Source of the DNA: Streptomyces nymphaeiformis
GTDB lineage: Bacteria > Actinomycetota > Actinomycetes > Streptomycetales > Streptomycetaceae
NCBI RefSeq assembly: GCF_014203895.1
Contig: NZ_JACHJY010000006.1
Location: 124,001 to 188,000 of the forward strand
Direction of reading: 5' to 3'
Length of the DNA: 64,000 nucleotides
In this document: piece after piece, positions 23,993-32,877 of the stretch
Position numbering within the stretch: position 1 is the first letter of the stretch
How the letters are laid out: each line of letters starts with the position of its first letter
Made by a program: the position numbers and the translations under genes
The notes under the pieces: generated by a model
Told to the model about the DNA's origin: nothing
Database searches by the model: none
What the model saw: only the letters and a program-made list of their open reading frames with translations

Positions 23993-26165
23993 CCCGTGGG
24001 CCGGGGCACCGGAGCCCACGGACGCGCCGTGGGCCGAAGGGCCCCGCCCCTCGCCCCGGCCGCCCTGCGGCACCCCCCTGACCGACCCCTGGCCGACCTC
24101 GCCTCCGGGCCCCACGGACTCCCCGTGGCCCCCGGGGGCCGTCGTGCTGCCGGGGGCGAGCCCGCCGGTGGGCGGACCGGGAGCGGGCTCCACCGGGGCC
24201 GGTGCGGCGTCCGGGCAGGGTGCCGGGACCTCCACGGCCGCGAGGACGGCCGGCACGGCCGCCGGCGCCGTCGTGGCGGGCGCGAGGGCTGCCCGCACCG
24301 CCCGAGCCGCCGCTGCCGGGCCGCGCGCCGTATCCGGCCCCGGGTCGGCGGAACCCGGACGGGCCTGTGCGGGCGCCGGGTTGCTCGCCGGGGCCCGGCG
24401 CGTGGCGCGCCGTCCCGTCCCGCCCCCTCCCGCGCCCGCGCGGCCCGTGGCAGCCGCCCCGCCCTCCGGCCGCCGCGCGCACGCACGCCCGCGCGCGGCC
24501 CGCGAAGGGGCGCCCGGGGGCGGCGGGTTCCTCGCGAAGGCGGCGGCCGTGACGGCGGGGCTCACCGCGGCCGGGGCGGTGCTCGGGCTCGTGCGGGACC
24601 AGATCATGGCCGGGTACTTCGGCGCCGGGGCCGGCACCGACGCGTTCCTGGTGGCGTGGACCGTGCCCGAGTTCGCCTCGACGCTGCTCATCGAGGACGC
24701 GATGGCGCTGATCCTGGTGCCCGCCTTCTCCCGCGCCCTGGCCCGCCGTTCGGCCGGGCTGCCCGGCGATCCGGTGCGCGACCTCGTGCGCGGGACGCTC
24801 CCCCGGCTCGTCCTGACCCTGGGCGTCGTCGCCGTCGTCCTGATCCTCGCCGCACCGCTGCTCGTGGCCGCGCTCGCGCCGGGCCTGCCCGACCCGTCGC
24901 TCGCCGTCGACTGCACACGCCTCACCGGGACCTGCGTGCTGTCGTTCTCCCTGGTGGGGTACTGCTCGGCGGCACTGCGGGCACACGGGCGGTTCCTGCC
25001 GCCGGCCGCGATCTACGTCGCGTACAACGTGGGGATCATCGGCACGATCCTGGTCCTCCGCGAACCGTTCGGGGTGCGGTCCGCCGCCGCCGGGGTCGCC
25101 GTCGGCGGCGTCCTGATGGTCCTCGTCCAGGCGCCTTCGCTCCTGCGGGAGCTGAAGGCCCCCCGGCGGAGGGGATCGACGCCACCCGCTCCCGCCTCCA
25201 CCGGCGAAGGACGCGTCCTCGCCCTCGGTCTCATCGCGCCCGTCGTCGCGTTCTCCCTGTGCCGCCAGTCCCAGACCCTGATCGAGCGGTTCCTCGCCTC
25301 CCCGCTGCCCGCCGGCGCCATCTCGCACCTGAACTACGCGCAGAAGGTCGCGCAGATGCCGATGATCCTCTCCCTGATGCTGTGCACGGTCAGCTTCCCG
25401 GTGGTCGCCCGCGCGCTCGCGGCCGGCGACCCCGAGGCGGCCCGTCGCCGGGTCGAGCGGGATCTGCTGCTCGCCGCCCTCGTCGTGCTGGTCGGCACGT
25501 CGACGGTGATCGCCGCCGCGCCCCGGATCGTGGAACTGCTCTTCGAGCGCGGCGAGTTCACGGGGGCGGACACCACCGCCACCGCCGCCGTCATGCGGGT
25601 GTACGCGCTCGGCCTGCTCGGCCAGACGATGGTCGGCGCCCTCGTCCGCTGCTACTTCTCCGCCGCCCGCCCCCTCTGGTACCCGGCCGCCGCCATGGCC
25701 GCCGGTCTCGCCACGACCGCCGCCGCCGGCGTCCCCGGCGCCCACTACTGGGGCGCGGTCGGCATCGCCGCCGCCAACGCCCTCGGCATCACCCTCAGCG
25801 CCGTCCTGCTGCTGCGGGGGGCGCACCGCCAGGCCGTCCCGGTCCACGTCGACCGGCTCGGCGAGGGACTCCTCAGGCTCGCCACCGCCGGCGCCTGGGC
25901 CACCGGCGCCGGCTGGCTCTGCCAGCTGGCGATCGGCTCCGCCGTCCTCGCCGTCGCCGTCGCCGGCCTCGTCGTCGTCGGCGTCTTCGTGCTCTTCATC
26001 GCCTGCGTCGCCAAGGCGCCCGACATCCCGCCCCTGCCCCGCTCCGCCTTCCGGAGGACCCCCCATGCCCGCCGCCACCGCGCTGCGCCGTCTGCTGCCG
26101 AAGCCGCCTCTGTGGAAGCCGCCCCTGTGGGTGGCGATGTACCACTCGATCACGGACACCGCTGA
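23985..26165 (+). CDS. MurJ/Wzx-like lipid II or polysaccharide flippase with long N-terminal extension
   Basis: 726 residues from GTG 23985 (GGAGG upstream). The first about 175 residues are an unstructured Pro/Ala/Gly/Arg-rich extension. The MOP-superfamily core follows with 13-14 helices: GAVLGLVRDQIMAGYFGAG, a MurJ-type motif, then RQSQTLIERFLASPLPAG and LNYAQKVAQMP, also MurJ-like. Typical relatives are 510-550 residues. Within this cassette it should flip the undecaprenyl-linked glycan rather than lipid II. The C-terminal tail is hydrophilic and its last 101 bases overlap the deacetylase gene, an unusually long overlap. Confidence 0.88.
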   Translation: MRDPWAGAPEPTDAPWAEGPRPSPRPPCGTPLTDPWPTSPPGPTDSPWPPGAVVLPGASPPVGGPGAGSTGAGAASGQGAGTSTAARTAGTAAGAVVAGARAARTARAAAAGPRAVSGPGSAEPGRACAGAGLLAGARRVARRPVPPPPAPARPVAAAPPSGRRAHARPRAAREGAPGGGGFLAKAAAVTAGLTAAGAVLGLVRDQIMAGYFGAGAGTDAFLVAWTVPEFASTLLIEDAMALILVPAFSRALARRSAGLPGDPVRDLVRGTLPRLVLTLGVVAVVLILAAPLLVAALAPGLPDPSLAVDCTRLTGTCVLSFSLVGYCSAALRAHGRFLPPAAIYVAYNVGIIGTILVLREPFGVRSAAAGVAVGGVLMVLVQAPSLLRELKAPRRRGSTPPAPASTGEGRVLALGLIAPVVAFSLCRQSQTLIERFLASPLPAGAISHLNYAQKVAQMPMILSLMLCTVSFPVVARALAAGDPEAARRRVERDLLLAALVVLVGTSTVIAAAPRIVELLFERGEFTGADTTATAAVMRVYALGLLGQTMVGALVRCYFSAARPLWYPAAAMAAGLATTAAAGVPGAHYWGAVGIAAANALGITLSAVLLLRGAHRQAVPVHVDRLGEGLLRLATAGAWATGAGWLCQLAIGSAVLAVAVAGLVVVGVFVLFIACVAKAPDIPPLPRSAFRRTPHARRHRAAPSAAEAASVEAAPVGGDVPLDHGHR

Positions 26166-26880
26166 CGATCCGTACCGGGTGACCGTCTCCCCCGTGCGCT
26201 TCGCCCGGCAGCTGCACTGGCTCGGCGACCGGGGGCTGCGCGGGGTGTCGGTGCGGGAGCTGCTCGACGCCACCGCCGAGGGCCGCGCCAAGGGGCTCGT
26301 CGGCCTGACCTTCGACGACGGGTACGCGGACTTCCTCGACTCGGCACTGCCGATGCTCCAGCGGCACGGTTTCACGGCGACGGTGTACGTCCTGCCGGGC
26401 CGTCTCGGCGGCGAGAACGGCTGGGACTCGGCGGGGCCGCGGAAGCCGCTGCTCGACGAGGACGGGATCCGGCGGATCGCCGACGCCGGGATGGAGGTCG
26501 GCTCGCACGGCCTGCGGCACGTCCCGCTGACCGAGGCCGACGACACGACCCTCGCCGCCGAGACCCGGCACAGCCGTGAGCTCCTGGAGGAGATGACCGG
26601 TCGGCCGGTGGAGGGCTTCTGCTACCCGTACGGGCAGGTCGACCCGCGGGTGATCCGCGCCGTGCGGAAGGCCGGCTACCGCTACGGCTGCGCGATCGAC
26701 CCGGGCCCGCACACCGGCACGTACGCCCTGCCCCGCGTCCACATCGGCGAGAACGACACCCCATGGCGGCTCACGGCCAAGCGCGTCCTGCACCCGCTGC
26801 GCCGCCACCACCCCGCCGACCTGCTGTCCGCCGCGTACGGTCCCACCGCACACGGCCCGGCCCCGGTCGGTGCGCCGTGA
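26065..26880 (+). CDS. Polysaccharide deacetylase (NodB/CE4)
   Basis: 271 residues, no clear signal peptide. CE4 motifs are present: VAMYHSI near 24, LTFDDGYADF with the catalytic Asp and metal Asp, SHGLRHVPL giving the two metal histidines, and FCYPYGQVDPRV. It should remove N- or O-acetyl groups from sugar units of the glycan. GGAGG at 26052-26056 supports ATG 26065 even though this overlaps the flippase gene by 101 bases; ATG 26137, at the MYHSI motif itself, is the alternative. The stop overlaps the next GTG (GTGA). Confidence 0.92.
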   Translation: MPAATALRRLLPKPPLWKPPLWVAMYHSITDTADDPYRVTVSPVRFARQLHWLGDRGLRGVSVRELLDATAEGRAKGLVGLTFDDGYADFLDSALPMLQRHGFTATVYVLPGRLGGENGWDSAGPRKPLLDEDGIRRIADAGMEVGSHGLRHVPLTEADDTTLAAETRHSRELLEEMTGRPVEGFCYPYGQVDPRVIRAVRKAGYRYGCAIDPGPHTGTYALPRVHIGENDTPWRLTAKRVLHPLRRHHPADLLSAAYGPTAHGPAPVGAP

Positions 26881-28010
26881 AGGTCCTGCACGTCATCACC
26901 GGTCTCGGCATCGGCGGCGCCGAGCAGCAGCTGCGGCTGCTGCTCCGCCACCTCCCGGTGGACGGCGGGGTGGTCACGCTCACCAACCCGGGCGCCGTCG
27001 CCGCCGGCATCGAGGCCGACGGGACGTCCGTCATCCACCTCGGCATGGCCGGGAACCGCGACGTCGGGGCGCTGCCCCGGCTCGCCCGGATCGTCCGGCA
27101 GGGCCGCTACGACCTCGTGCACACGCATCTCTACCGGGCGTGCGTGTACGGCAGGACGGCGGCCCGGCTCGCCGGGGTCCGCCGGGTCATCGCCACCGAG
27201 CACTCCCTCGGCGAGACCCAGATCGAGGGCCGGCCGCTGTCCGCGGGCACCCGCGCGCTCTACCTGGCGTCCGAGCGGCTCGGCACCTCCACGGTCGCCG
27301 TCTCGCCGAGCGTCGCCCGCCGGCTCGCGGACTGGGGCGTGCCCCCGCAGCGGATCCGGGTGGTGCCGAACGGCATCGAGACCGGCCGGTTCGCCTTCGA
27401 CGCACGCGCCCGGCGCCTCACCCGGGGCGTGCTCGGCATCCCCGAGGACGCGTACGTCGTCGGCGGGGTCGGGCGGCTCACGCCGGGGAAGCGGTTCGAC
27501 CGGCTGATCCGGGCGGTGGCCCAGGTGCCGGAGGCGCGGCTGCTCCTCGTCGGCGAGGGCGAGCACCGCGAGGAGCTGCTGCGGGTGGCGCGGGAGTGCG
27601 GGGCGGCCGGCCGGGTCCTGTTCTTCGGGGCCTGCGAGGACCCGCCGTCCGGCGGCCCGCAGGGGCCCATGCTGCCCGAACTCCTCGCCGCCATGGACGT
27701 CTTCGTGTCCACCTCCCCCGACGAGACCTTCGGGCTCGCGGTCGTCGAAGCCCTCGCGGCGGGTCTTCCCGTGCTGTACGTGGCCTGCCCGGCGATCGAC
27801 GACCTGCCCCCGGACGCGGCACCGGGCGCACGCCGGATCGGCGAGTCCGTGTCCGAGCTGGTCTCCGCGCTGCGCGGCATCCGGGACGCCCGGCTCGCCC
27901 GGCTCCCGCAGCCGGCGGCCGCCCGCCGCTACGACATCGCGCACAGCGCACGGCAGTTGATGTCCCTCTACGACCAGGCCGTCCACGGCATCCCCTCCCC
28001 CGCGAAGTGA
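26877..28010 (+). CDS. Glycosyltransferase family 4
   Basis: 377 residues. VLHVITGLGIGGAEQQLRLL opens the acceptor domain, HTHLYRACVYGR follows, and the donor domain has GGVGRLTPGKRFDRLI and TSPDETFGLAVVEALAAGLP (EX7E). It is the second cytosolic sugar transferase of the cassette. Start GTG 26877 overlaps the deacetylase stop. Its closest relatives by feel are exopolysaccharide GT4 enzymes. The donor is unknown. Confidence 0.92.
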   Translation: MKVLHVITGLGIGGAEQQLRLLLRHLPVDGGVVTLTNPGAVAAGIEADGTSVIHLGMAGNRDVGALPRLARIVRQGRYDLVHTHLYRACVYGRTAARLAGVRRVIATEHSLGETQIEGRPLSAGTRALYLASERLGTSTVAVSPSVARRLADWGVPPQRIRVVPNGIETGRFAFDARARRLTRGVLGIPEDAYVVGGVGRLTPGKRFDRLIRAVAQVPEARLLLVGEGEHREELLRVARECGAAGRVLFFGACEDPPSGGPQGPMLPELLAAMDVFVSTSPDETFGLAVVEALAAGLPVLYVACPAIDDLPPDAAPGARRIGESVSELVSALRGIRDARLARLPQPAAARRYDIAHSARQLMSLYDQAVHGIPSPAK

Positions 28011-28023
28011 GAGAACCCGTCCC

Positions 28024-28701
28024 ATGAACACCACCCCACCCCGCGCCCTCCTCCCCGCCGGCCTGCGGTCCCCCGGCCGCTGGGCGGTCCTGCCCGCCGC
28101 CGTCCTCGCCGGCGCGGTCCTCGGCGGCGGCTACGGAGCGCTGAAGACCCCGGAGTACGCGGCGACCAGTTACGTCATCGTCGTACCGGCCGAGAAGGCC
28201 GACCCGGCGGGGGCGCTCGGCTTCGCCCAGGCGTACGGGCGGGTCGCCACCGACATCGCGGTGACCGGAGACGCCCAGGTGTGGGCGGGCGTCACCGCCG
28301 ACACCCTGCGGAAGAACGTGCAGGCGGCGACCTCCCCGGACGCGCCGATGATCTCGATCACCGCGCGCGCGGCGAAGCCCGCCCAGGCGGTCTCCATGGC
28401 CGACGGGGTGGCCCGCGCGCTCATCCTGAACAGCTCGCACGTGGCGGGCAGCACGGGCGTGAAGGTCGTCCAGTTCTCCCGCGCCACCAAGCCCGTCGCG
28501 CCCGTCTCCCCCTCCGCGCCGCTGTCCGCGCTCGTCGGCGGCTGCGCGGGCGGCCTCCTCGGCGGCCTGGCCCTCCTGGTCCGCCCGAAGCGCTCCGCCG
28601 CGCGCGGCGAGGCCCGGCACTCCCGGCAGGCGACCGCCCCGGCCGGATCCGCCTCGGTGCCCGCCCCGGCGGCCGCCGCGCACCAGACGGAGGCGGTGTG
28701 A
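28024..28701 (+). CDS. Wzz-like chain-length/polysaccharide co-polymerase protein
   Basis: 225 residues with two membrane helices, WAVLPAAVLAGAVLGGGYGA near residues 24-43 and PLSALVGGCAGGLLGGLALL near 165-185, bracketing an extracytoplasmic domain with TPEYAATSYVIVVP, as in Wzz/polysaccharide co-polymerases. The second helix is followed by a basic, Ala/Pro-rich cytosolic tail without a Walker motif, so no tyrosine kinase is fused. It should set chain length with the polymerase at 22682. The gene begins 13 bases after the GT4 stop, and its own stop overlaps the GTG of the next gene. Confidence 0.85.
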   Translation: MNTTPPRALLPAGLRSPGRWAVLPAAVLAGAVLGGGYGALKTPEYAATSYVIVVPAEKADPAGALGFAQAYGRVATDIAVTGDAQVWAGVTADTLRKNVQAATSPDAPMISITARAAKPAQAVSMADGVARALILNSSHVAGSTGVKVVQFSRATKPVAPVSPSAPLSALVGGCAGGLLGGLALLVRPKRSAARGEARHSRQATAPAGSASVPAPAAAAHQTEAV

Positions 28702-29834
28702 GCCCGAGGGCCTCCGCCCCGGGCGGGCTGCGCACCGAGGTCTGCCGTGACGAGGAGGAGTTCGGGCGGCTCTCGGCCGAGTGGACGGCGCTGTACGGGC
28801 GCTGCTTCTCCGCCACGCCGTTCCAGTCCCACTCCTGGCTGCACTCCTGGTGGCTCTCGTACGGCCGTCCCGGTGCGCTGCGGGTGGTGCTCGTACGACG
28901 GGACGGCGGCGAACTCGTCGCCGCCGCGCCCCTGATGCGGGCCCGCGGGCCGCTGCCCGTCCTCACCCAGCTCGGCGGCGCCATCACCGACTTCACGGAC
29001 GTCCTCCTCGACGACGACTGCCCGGACGCGGCGCCCGCCCTCGCCGGGGCCCTCGCGCGGGCCGCCCGCGGCGCGGTCCTCGACCTGCGGGAGGTCCGGC
29101 CCGGAGCGGCCAGCGAACGCGTCTTCGCCCACTGGCGCGGCCCTCGCCGCCGGCTGCCCGACTCGCTCTGCCTGGAGCTGCCCGCCGTCCCCATGGAGGG
29201 CCTCCTCGAACGGATCCCGTCCGGGAAGGCCCAGCGGGTCCGCGCCAAGCTGCGGAAGCTGGACGCGCTCGGCATCGACGCGCACGTCGTGACCGGCGAG
29301 GAGGTCCCCGCCGCCCTCGACCGGCTCCTGAAGCTCCATCAACTCCAGTGGCAGGGGCGGGGAGTCACCACCGAGCACACCAGCGAGCGGTTCGCCCAGC
29401 ACCTCACCCGGGCCGTGCGGCCCATGGTCGAGCGCGGCGACGCGATGGTCACCGAGTTCCGGCTCGCCGGGGACGTGGTCGCCGCCGACCTCACCCTGAT
29501 GTCCCCGCGGCTCGCGGGCGGCTATCTGTACGGCGCCGACCCCGCGCTGCGCGCCCGCAAGGTCGACGTGGCGACGATGCTGCTGCGGCACGGGGCGCGC
29601 GAGACCAGCGCGGGCGGGCGGGCCACGCTCAGCATGCTGCGGGGCAGCGAGTCGTACAAGCAGCACTGGCGCCCCGAACCGGTGCGCAACCGCCGGCTGC
29701 TCCTCGCCGGGCGCGGTACGGCGCCGCTGCTCTGGCTGCGCGCGGGCGCGGCCGCCGCCCGGCGCCGGGCGGCCCGGCAGGCGCGGGAACGGGCCTGGGT
29801 GGGGCGGATGCTCGGCCGCGGCGGCGGCGGATGA
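28698..29834 (+). CDS. GNAT/BioF2-like acyltransferase
   Basis: 378 residues, cytosolic. The fold is that of the double-GNAT (Acetyltransf_6, FemAB-like) family: TPFQSHSWLHSWWLSYG at about 45, LVRRDGGELVAAAPLM, then a C-terminal half with ATEFRLAGDVVAADLTL-like strands, GGYLYGADPALR and GSESYKQHWRPEP near the end, which is a typical family ending. Such proteins in exopolysaccharide clusters acylate sugars or modify glycan precursors. GTG 28698 overlaps the previous stop. This is the last gene of the cassette; the neighbouring glycosidase gene is convergent. Confidence 0.87.
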   Translation: MSPRASAPGGLRTEVCRDEEEFGRLSAEWTALYGRCFSATPFQSHSWLHSWWLSYGRPGALRVVLVRRDGGELVAAAPLMRARGPLPVLTQLGGAITDFTDVLLDDDCPDAAPALAGALARAARGAVLDLREVRPGAASERVFAHWRGPRRRLPDSLCLELPAVPMEGLLERIPSGKAQRVRAKLRKLDALGIDAHVVTGEEVPAALDRLLKLHQLQWQGRGVTTEHTSERFAQHLTRAVRPMVERGDAMVTEFRLAGDVVAADLTLMSPRLAGGYLYGADPALRARKVDVATMLLRHGARETSAGGRATLSMLRGSESYKQHWRPEPVRNRRLLLAGRGTAPLLWLRAGAAAARRRAARQARERAWVGRMLGRGGGG

Positions 29835-29861
29835 GTTCCGCCACCACCGCCGTGAGCGGTG

Positions 29862-31412
29862 TCAGAAGGGCCAGACCTCCTTCAGGGTGTTCTGCCAGTC
29901 GAGGTCGACATCGTCCTTCCAGTCGTCCTTGGGGACGCAGAGGGACCCACCGAGCCAGTTCTCCACCCACGAACCGAGGTCGACGGTCCAACAGTCGGGC
30001 TCGGGCTTCGGCTCAGGCTTGGGCTCCGGCTTCGGCTCGGGCTTGGGTTCCGGCTTCGGCTCAGGCTTCGGCTCGGGCTTGGGTTCCGGCTTCGGCTCAG
30101 GCTTGGGTTCCGGCTTCGGCTCAGGCTTGGGTTCCGGCTTCGGCTCAGGCTTCGGCTCGGGCTTCGGCTCCGGCTCCGGCTTCGGCTCGGGCTTGGGTTC
30201 CGGCTTGGGCTCAGGCTTCGGCTCAGGCTTCGGTTCCGGCTTCGGTTCCGGCTTCGGCTCAGGCTTCGGTTCCGGCTTGGGCTCGGGCTTCGGCTCAGGC
30301 TTCGGTTCCGGCTTCGGCTCGGGCTTCGGTTCCGGCTTGGGCTCGGGCTTCGGCTCGGGGAGCGTCGGATCGGTCGGCTCCGTCGGGAGTTCCGGTTCCG
30401 TGCCGTACATCGCCTGTCGGAACACCAGCGAGGACTGCGGATTGTCGTCGCACTGCCAGACGCCGTGCGGGCAGTAGTCGGTGATCGTGTGATACAGCGG
30501 CTTGTGCTGCTTCATCCAGTCCAGCATGCGCCGCATGTATTCCGGGTTGTCGCCGTTCCGGAAGAGCCCCCATTCGGGGTAGGAGATCTGCTTTCCGTGC
30601 TCGGCGGCGAAATCGACCTGCTTCTGGAGGCCGTACGGTTCGCTGACGTGCCGGTCGAAACCGATCCCCGCCGGCTGGTCGTACGAGTCCATGCCGATGA
30701 TGTCGACGACGTCGTCGCCCGGATAGCACTCGGTCCAGGGAATCGCGTCGAGGCCCCGGCTGGGGTTGAAGTCGAAGCGGAACTTCTGTCCCGGTACGGA
30801 ACGCATCGCGGTGACGATCCGGTTCCAGTACTTCTTCCACGCGGTGGGGTCGGGGGCGCACCGGTGGCTGTAGGTGGTGCCGTTCATCTCCCAGCCGAGG
30901 ACGACGACCGTGTCGAGGGCGCCTTGTTCGACGAGGTGTTCGGCGAGGGCCGTGAAGTGGTGGTCGTAGTAGCCGGCGGCGCCGAGCTGGAGCTGGCGGC
31001 GGACCTCGCGGTCGGAGAGGCGGGCCTCGTTGCGCTCCAGCATGGGCACGTTGAGGACGAACATGCGGTCGGTGCGGGAGTTGCGCCAGTCGGCCCAGGC
31101 CTCCAGGAAGCCGGGCTGCCCCTCGATGTCCGACCAGAGGTCGCCGGGCAGGTAGGTGTGGCCGACGCGGAGTTCGTGGCCGCCGAGCCAGCGTTCGAGC
31201 TGGCCGATGCGGGTGACCCCGAGCCTGCCCGAGTCGAGGAAGGCGCCCATGGCGACGCCGGCGAGGGCCGGGCCGGGGTCTTCCGCCGCCGGGGCCGTCA
31301 CGGATTCGGCTGCTTGGGCGGGGGCGGAGAGCAGGACGGAGCCCGAGGCGAGGAGGCCGGCGGTGAACACCCCCAGCCATGCTCTCGGTCTTCTCCGGTA
31401 TGCCGATGCCAT
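29862..31412 (-). CDS. Secreted GH26-like glycosidase with PEPK-repeat stalk and C-terminal domain
   Basis: 516 residues. A Sec signal (WLGVFTAGLLASGSVLLSAP, cleavage near AQA) precedes a GH26-like domain of about 300 residues with Glu175 (LGWEMNG) and Glu280 (SYPEWGLF) as expected acid/base and nucleophile. From about residue 350 to 470 runs a PEPK tetrad array, then a compact 44-residue end domain rich in Trp and with two cysteines (DCWTVDLGSWVENWLGGSLC). The Pro/Lys stalk should be rigid and cationic, tethering the enzyme to anionic wall polymer. AAGGAG precedes ATG 31412. It faces the glycan cassette tail to tail and could trim that glycan. It is a paralogue of the gene at 10674. Confidence 0.88.
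   Translation of the reverse strand: MASAYRRRPRAWLGVFTAGLLASGSVLLSAPAQAAESVTAPAAEDPGPALAGVAMGAFLDSGRLGVTRIGQLERWLGGHELRVGHTYLPGDLWSDIEGQPGFLEAWADWRNSRTDRMFVLNVPMLERNEARLSDREVRRQLQLGAAGYYDHHFTALAEHLVEQGALDTVVVLGWEMNGTTYSHRCAPDPTAWKKYWNRIVTAMRSVPGQKFRFDFNPSRGLDAIPWTECYPGDDVVDIIGMDSYDQPAGIGFDRHVSEPYGLQKQVDFAAEHGKQISYPEWGLFRNGDNPEYMRRMLDWMKQHKPLYHTITDYCPHGVWQCDDNPQSSLVFRQAMYGTEPELPTEPTDPTLPEPKPEPKPEPKPEPKPEPKPEPKPEPKPEPKPEPKPEPKPEPKPEPKPEPKPEPKPEPKPEPEPKPEPKPEPKPEPKPEPKPEPKPEPKPEPKPEPKPEPKPEPKPEPKPEPKPEPKPEPDCWTVDLGSWVENWLGGSLCVPKDDWKDDVDLDWQNTLKEVWPF
30001..30360. repeat. Tandem 12-bp repeat array coding (PEPK)n
   Basis: About 360 bp of 12-bp units (GGCTCAGGCTTC and variants on the + strand), with larger higher-order blocks of 24-36 bp, in frame with the reverse-strand glycosidase. 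One internal PEPEPK irregularity is seen near 30170. Copy number may vary between strains or assemblies. Confidence 0.92.
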
Positions 31413-31566
31413 GGCCGCTCCTTCGCGTATGCCATTTGATGATCCGTCAATCAGATGTTCCGAAAGTATTCCTAATGAGCCGACCGTGAACTCGGCTCCC
31501 CTCCGCTCCGTAGTCCATTAGAGGATTTCATCGCCCAGTTGGGGCACCCGAGATGAAGGGCATGCC

Positions 31567-32877
31567 GTGCCGCCCAATCAGCGTTTCGACACCAGCGTCC
31601 CCACCGTCCTCGTGCGGCTCGACCGGAATCCCTTCCATCACGGCACGCTCGGCGCCGCGCGTTCGCTGGGGCGGGCGGGAATTCCGGTCCACGCCGTCAT
31701 CGAATCGAGCACCAGTCCCGTCGCACATTCGCGCTATCTCTGTTCGGTCCGGGTGCGCCCCGGGACGGATTCCGGCACCGCGCTCTCCGCCCTCCTGACC
31801 CGGATCGCGGACGAGATCACCGACGACCCGTCACATCCCGTGCTCGCCGTGCCGCTGGACGACGTCAGCGCCCTCGCCCTGGCCCGCCACCGCCCCGGAC
31901 TCGTCCCCCGCCTCCTGCTGCCCGAGCAGACCGAGGAGCAGCTCCTGAAGGTCGCGGACAAGGCGGAACTCGCCGAGACCTGCGCCGAGCTGGGCCTGCC
32001 CCATCCCCGTACCGAGATCCCCGAGGGCGCCGACGAGGCCGCCGCCATGGCCTGGTCGCTCGGCCTCCCCGTGGTCGCGAAGTGGAGCCGGCCCTGGCTG
32101 CTCCCGGCCGGCGGCGGGCTGCGGAGCACCTCGATCGTGCGCTCCCTGGCCGAGGTGCGGGAGCTGTACGCCCGCACCCCGGAGGCCGGCAGCCGGCTGC
32201 TGCTCCAGGAGCTGCTCCCGGCGGGCCGGGACCTCGACTGGTTCTTCCACGGGTACGTGGACGCGGCGGGCCGCTGCCCGACCGGATCGACCGGCCGCAA
32301 GGAGCGCTCCTGGCCGGACGGGGCCGGGCTCACCGCCTCCGGACGCTGGACGGTGAACCCGAGCGTGGAGCGGACGGCCCGCGATCTGCTCGACGCGCTG
32401 GGCTACCGGGGCGTGTGCGACCTGGACTTCCGGCTGAACCGGGCGACCGGCGCGTACCACCTGCTCGACTTCAACCCCCGGCCCGGCGCCCAGTTCCGGC
32501 TCTTCACCGACCCGGACGGACTGGACGTGGTCCGGGCGCTGCACCTGGACCTCACCGGCCGCCCCGTACCGCCGCACTCCCCCGCGTACGGCCGGCGGTT
32601 CCTGGTCGAGAACTACGCCGCGCTCTCGCTGCTCGCCTCCCCGCGCCGCCGGTACGCCCCCGAGCCGGGCGCCGCGCGGGGGCGGACCGAGTGCGCCTGG
32701 TTCGCGGCCGACGATCCGGCGCCCGCGCTGGCCATGGGCGCCGCCTGGCTCGCACACCTGCTGCGCAAGGCCCTCGCCGCGCTCCGCCGGGTGCTCGCGT
32801 CCCGCCGGAGGGACCCGGCCGTCACCGCCGCGCCGCCCGCGGCCCGTACCGCCGGCGACCAGCTCGCCCCACGATGA
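31567..32877 (+). CDS. ATP-grasp domain ligase of unknown substrate
   Basis: 436 residues from GTG 31567 with GAAGGG upstream. An N-terminal pre-grasp domain (TVLVRLDRNPFHHGTLGAAR) precedes the ATP-grasp core: LPVVAKWSRPWLLPAGGG with the ATP lysine, a RLLLQELLPAGRDLDWFFHG strand, and YHLLDFNPRPGAQFRLF with the Mg-binding Asn. C-terminal residues after 350 are Arg/Ala-rich. The overall look is of carbamoyl-phosphate-synthetase-like ligases that join a carboxylate to an amine in specialised metabolism or wall modification. The stop overlaps the flavoprotein start, so the two form an operon. Confidence 0.85.
   Translation: MPPNQRFDTSVPTVLVRLDRNPFHHGTLGAARSLGRAGIPVHAVIESSTSPVAHSRYLCSVRVRPGTDSGTALSALLTRIADEITDDPSHPVLAVPLDDVSALALARHRPGLVPRLLLPEQTEEQLLKVADKAELAETCAELGLPHPRTEIPEGADEAAAMAWSLGLPVVAKWSRPWLLPAGGGLRSTSIVRSLAEVRELYARTPEAGSRLLLQELLPAGRDLDWFFHGYVDAAGRCPTGSTGRKERSWPDGAGLTASGRWTVNPSVERTARDLLDALGYRGVCDLDFRLNRATGAYHLLDFNPRPGAQFRLFTDPDGLDVVRALHLDLTGRPVPPHSPAYGRRFLVENYAALSLLASPRRRYAPEPGAARGRTECAWFAADDPAPALAMGAAWLAHLLRKALAALRRVLASRRRDPAVTAAPPAARTAGDQLAPR

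Noticed and set aside
23886..26546. 886-residue reverse frame opposite the flippase
   Set aside because: Low-complexity Gly/Asp/Arg antisense frame over a clear MOP-family membrane protein.
30001..30360. CRISPR or DNA-level iteron array
   Set aside because: Twelve-base coding repeats giving PEPK within a clear secreted enzyme.
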